From: Pardosa pseudoannulata
Lineage: Eukaryota; Arthropoda; Arachnida; Araneae; Lycosidae
NCBI GenBank assembly: GCA_032207245.1
Contig: CM063500.1
Coordinates: 74,885,886-74,949,885 of the forward strand
DNA: 64,000 nt
Direction: 5' to 3'
In this document: positions 60,691 to 64,000 of the stretch, piece by piece
Layout: the number at the start of each line of letters is the position of its first letter
Position numbering within the stretch: position 1 is the first letter of the stretch
Program-made: the position numbers and the translations under genes
The notes under the pieces: generated by a model
What the model saw: only the letters and a program-made list of their open reading frames with translations
What the model was told of the DNA's origin: nothing
Databases searched by the model: none

Positions 60691-61879
60691 ATAACTGAAT
60701 GAGAGGAATCTATTATGACATGTGCAAACCGATTTTAAAGGGTTAAACCAGTTTTGTCTGTGAATTCTTTTTAAAATACAGAGGTCCAAATTTATGACAA
60801 TGCTAATGTTTTTCGCGCACTTTTTATGCAAGGAAGTAAAAATTTGAGCTTCTTTTTAAAGAAAAAGTAGATTAAGAATTATATAATAATGGGATTTGTA
60901 GTGTAAAGATCTGAATTCAGTTTTAACGTATTTATTACATATCCTTTTTAAATAACTTTCAACATGTAGAGCTGGAAGCAGTTCCGAGGTACTGTTAGAA
61001 GAGTAGCTATACAGGATTTGCAATTCTCAAGTTGGCATGAAAAGTATTGACTAAGAAATACTTTTTCATGTATCGCGTAAATAAGTGGTTCCTAAGGAAC
61101 CAGACTAGTGTTTTTATTTTTTCCGCCTTAAAATGTAGTCAGATATTCAAGGATGTAGGCTGTCGAAAAAAAGGATTTTCTTAAAAATGTATAAATCATA
61201 TTTCAGTTTTTTATTTCAAAATATCACTGAAAGCAAGATTATAGCTATGAAAGCATGTGAATCTATAGATAAAAATTGAGTCGTAAACATTGGAAGTTTT
61301 GATAAAAATTTTCCATATAGTATACAATTTTTCTATTTAATGTCCTTATGTATCAGTGCATCATATCCCAACAAATTAAGACGATGCTTTACAATACGGA
61401 GGTCATTACATTCAATACGGAAATGTCCCGATGAAAAATGTCTTCATTTCACAAATTAACTCATTTATTTTATATATTCAGCTATCGCAAAAATGGTAAT
61501 TGTTATATATAATGCCTTATTTTTAAATAGAAAGTGCTACTAGAGATAAATCATGAAGAATTTAAGATTAATTAGTTAAATTATAAACTATCATCTCATA
61601 AACTAACTTAATTAAAGACTATTAATATAAGATATTGATAATATAAGTTTTATTTTGATGAAATGTGAATTTTTCACATAAAATTCATAAGAATTATTCA
61701 TTTCGTACACACTATTTATTGGCTTACACATAATTTGGTAGAAGAGTAAGAACATTTTATTATGATCCCCAATCGTAGAAAAACAAGTATTCAGAATAAT
61801 AGAAATGGTAGTTATTTTACACATTAATCAGATATTTTGGATTGGCTGATATATGTGTCATAAATTCTATAGGTATGGC
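60691..61879 (+). other. Unassigned AT-rich sequence
   Basis: No gene or repeat was recognised. The 70-codon minus-strand frame at 61612-61824 has no known motif. Confidence 0.45.
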
Positions 61880-62792
61880 TTAACACATTGTATGCGGGAC
61901 ACGTACTAGTACGTTTTTTGACGATTGATACTTGAGCGCGGGTCACGTACTAGTACGGGTTAGTGTAACAACATGGTTTGTTTGTGGGTACAAAAATAAC
62001 GGTATACACAGGAAAACGAAGCCGAATGTTCTTGTCTACTACATAGATTCTGGAAAAATTTAGACAAATAAAAACTAGTTTTTACATCAGTCGATGTGGA
62101 ACCACAGAACGGAAAAAAATTAAAATTATATACTACTATTTCTATTTGATTTTTCCTATTTAATATACTGTTAAAAATTTATCCAATAAAAATATTTTTT
62201 TGTTTACAAAAGTCTTATGGTTGTTATTTATATATTTATATTTATATATATTATTTGCTTATATATTTCAATATAATCACGGCTACTCGAGGAGTCAGTC
62301 CCATTAGCACTGAGATTCCGGGATGTAGAATTCAGGGTGCATACAGGGGTATAATTTCCTACGGCCCCCAGGAGTCGGTGTGTGTGTGGGCCATCATGGC
62401 TACTCGAGGAGTCAGTCCCATTAGCACTGAGATTTTGGGATGTAGCATTCAGGGTGCATATAGGGTAGCGTTTCCTACGGCCCCAGGAGTCTCGGTTGTG
62501 GGCCATCATGGCTACTCGAGGAGTCAGTCCCATTAGCACTGAGATTTTGGGATGTAGAATTCAGGGTGCATATAGGGTAGCGTTTCCTACGGCCCCCAGG
62601 AGTCGGTGTGTGGGCCATCACGGCTACTCGAGGAGTCAGTCCATTAGCACTGAGATTTTGGGATGTAGAATTCAGGGTGCATATAGGGTAGCGTTTTCTA
62701 CGGCCCCAAGAGTCGGTGTTACTTCTGAGGGGTAGTGGTACCTAAATAGTATGGGAGTGCATGGGCAATATTTGGGTCCACTAAAGGTTTAA
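61880..62792. mobile_element. Putative piggyBac-like element carrying a minisatellite
   Basis: The left end is TTAACACATTGTATGCGGGAC. The right end as complement is TTAAACCTTTAGTGGACCC, giving TTAA at both ends and a loosely matching terminus. Near the left end GGGACACGTACTAGTACG and GGGTCACGTACTAGTACG form a direct repeat of a 12-bp palindrome. No transposase is recognised, so this is a tentative call. Confidence 0.4.
62280..62725 (+). repeat. Four-copy minisatellite, ~112-117-bp unit
   Basis: CTACTCGAGGAGTCAGTCC recurs at 62283, 62400, 62512 and 62624. Units contain TTAGCACTGAGATTTTGGGA, GGGTGCATATAGGGTAGCG and CTACGGCCCC. The units are GC-richer than the surroundings. Opposite overlapping frames of 79-103 codons result from the repeat and are not genes. 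Confidence 0.93.
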
Positions 62793-63054
62793 CATAATGT
62801 GAAATAATTGTGACTCACTTTCATTAAATAAAAAATAGAAATAAATAAATCACCATGTTCCTGTCTGTTTAGTTAAAACGAGAAAAACCATTTTGGTTAT
62901 GTCTCGATTCAGCCGTTCAGCTGAAGCGGTAGACGAAAATTATCTCTTTCAGGCGCACACACGAATTCAAGTGCTGTTGAGTAAAAATCCTTCTTCTTCC
63001 TTTTTATAGCCGCCAGCCACAAGCGCATGCAAATTTTAGTTCGCTGGCCTTGGT

Positions 63055-63056
63055 TG

Positions 63057-63108
<52 letters not shown>

Positions 63109-63180
63109 CATATATATACATTTATATACATACATATACATACACATATACATATATATTAAATACATACATATACACAC
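63055..63180 (+). repeat. TA/CATA microsatellite
   Basis: A run of TA dinucleotides passes into TATACA-type repeats. The opposite frames at 62909-63212 are artefacts of it. Confidence 0.95.
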
Positions 63181-63194
63181 CGAACAGCCATCGT

Positions 63195-64000
63195 ACTATG
63201 ACCACTCTATGAATAACATGTAGGACCACCTTTAGCTCTCAAAACCGCCAGCACCCGAAATGGCATTGACTCCACAAGGTAGTCTGAGGGTAGTCTGAGG
63301 TAACTGGTAAGAAGCGCTCACCAACTGGTCTGCAATTCGCACATTGCGAGAGGATGGCTGTGCAACACGAATTTGGTTTGCAGGTGAGACTACAAATACT
63401 CTATTGGATTAATGTCAAGTGGGTTTAGAGGCCAAGACACGACTTGAAAGTTACTGGAATGTTTCCTATAACCATTCCCTGACGATTTGACCCTTATGAT
63501 ATGGTGCATTATCTTGTTGTTAAACACTATTACCAGCCGGATATAATGTTGATAGGAATGGGTAAACCTGGTCAGCAACAATGTTCAAATAGCGCACAGA
63601 CGTCAGGGATTGTTCTGTTGGGATTATGGGTCCTAATGTGCTCTACGAAGACATTGCTTAGACCATAACACCCTAGCCTTCGGCTTGTCTCCGTCCAACT
63701 CTGCATCCGGGAGCTAGAGTTTTGTTTTGGAAATCGGTGTATTACGCCCGTCGATGTGATGGACCAGAAAACAGCATTAGTCAGACCATGCAATCTTCTT
63801 CCAATATGCTATATCCAATTCCAATATTTCTTAGCACATTGCAGACACACCTCACGATGACGTGCCGTCAATGCAGGGGCATGCTTCAATCGCCGGCTGA
63901 GAAAGGTCCATTACGTTGCACAGTGTGTTGATAAACACTGTTAGGGGCGCCATTCTTGTAACTGGTAATGATTTCGGCTGTTTTACCCCTTTTGGTCACG
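63195..64000 (-). pseudogene. Tc1/mariner-type transposase remnant, continues past the window end
   Basis: On the minus strand broken pieces appear in order: a region ending in GLTNAVFWSITSTGVIHRF, then VEHIRTHNPNRTIPDV, and SSNFQVVSWPLNPLDINPIE, which carries the W-P-x-x-x-P-D-x-N-P-I-E block of the third catalytic position. The first catalytic SDE motif is altered (SITS). Frameshifts and stops show it is dead. It is a different copy from the one at 37 kb, in the opposite orientation. Confidence 0.78.

Noticed and set aside
62228..62735. Overlapping frames of 79-103 codons on both strands
   Set aside because: They follow from the four-copy minisatellite, whose ~112-bp unit happens to lack stops in some frames.

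Overview
This is an AT-rich eukaryotic window, most likely from an arthropod and plausibly a chelicerate such as a spider. That guess rests on the gene, on tRNA-derived SINEs and on the mix of DNA transposons; no sequence here fixes the species. There are no bacterial features. Nearly all long open frames outside 1.1-16.1 kb fall in repeats or are chance frames.

Region 1 (1-16.1 kb): the 3' part of one plus-strand protein-coding gene, a MAGI-family scaffold (membrane-associated guanylate kinase with WW and PDZ domains, inverted). Eight coding exons can be placed. They encode a long low-complexity linker and then three PDZ domains matching PDZ3, PDZ4 and PDZ5 of MAGI proteins. Joined phases (2,0,1,1,1,0,0,1) give one open frame of 640 codons including a stop. 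The 5' part (guanylate kinase, WW and first PDZ domains) lies upstream of the window. The last 17-nt coding exon is the weakest call. The introns carry SINEs, two Helitrons and two pogo/Tigger-type elements.

Region 2 (16.1-37.6 kb): long AT-rich stretches with no recognisable gene, possibly 3' UTR, intron or intergenic DNA. They are punctuated by dead transposons: a non-LTR RNase H remnant, an RTE-like reverse transcriptase remnant split by a piggyBac-like element, two more Tigger MITEs, a 260-bp triplication, a 1-kb terminal-inverted-repeat element, a well-kept SINE and a Tc1/mariner remnant.

Region 3 (37.6-48.7 kb): a transposon and repeat mosaic. It holds a MITE with 12-bp perfect inverted repeats and a CTAA duplication, related ~380-bp and 127-bp tandem repeats, a hAT MITE with an 8-bp target duplication, Helitrons carrying a tRNA-like module and a nested hAT, a three-copy LTR-like tandem, a small piggyBac MITE and a second SINE family.

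Region 4 (48.7-56.8 kb): a satellite array of about 34 units of ~224 bp, interrupted once near 55.7-56.06 kb. Diverged relatives of its unit lie on both sides (41.6-48.7 and 59.3 kb), so the array probably grew locally from a dispersed repeat.

Region 5 (56.8-64 kb): a minus-strand Helitron with a nested hAT copy, another Helitron carrying a solo-LTR-like insertion, a four-copy minisatellite in a putative piggyBac-like element, and a decayed minus-strand Tc1 element running off the window end.

No undescribed biochemical system is evident. The most informative signals are the satellite and its dispersed ancestors, the Helitron family with an internal tRNA-like module, the nested insertions whose empty sites can be read from paralogous copies in the same window, and the internally deleted Tigger family.
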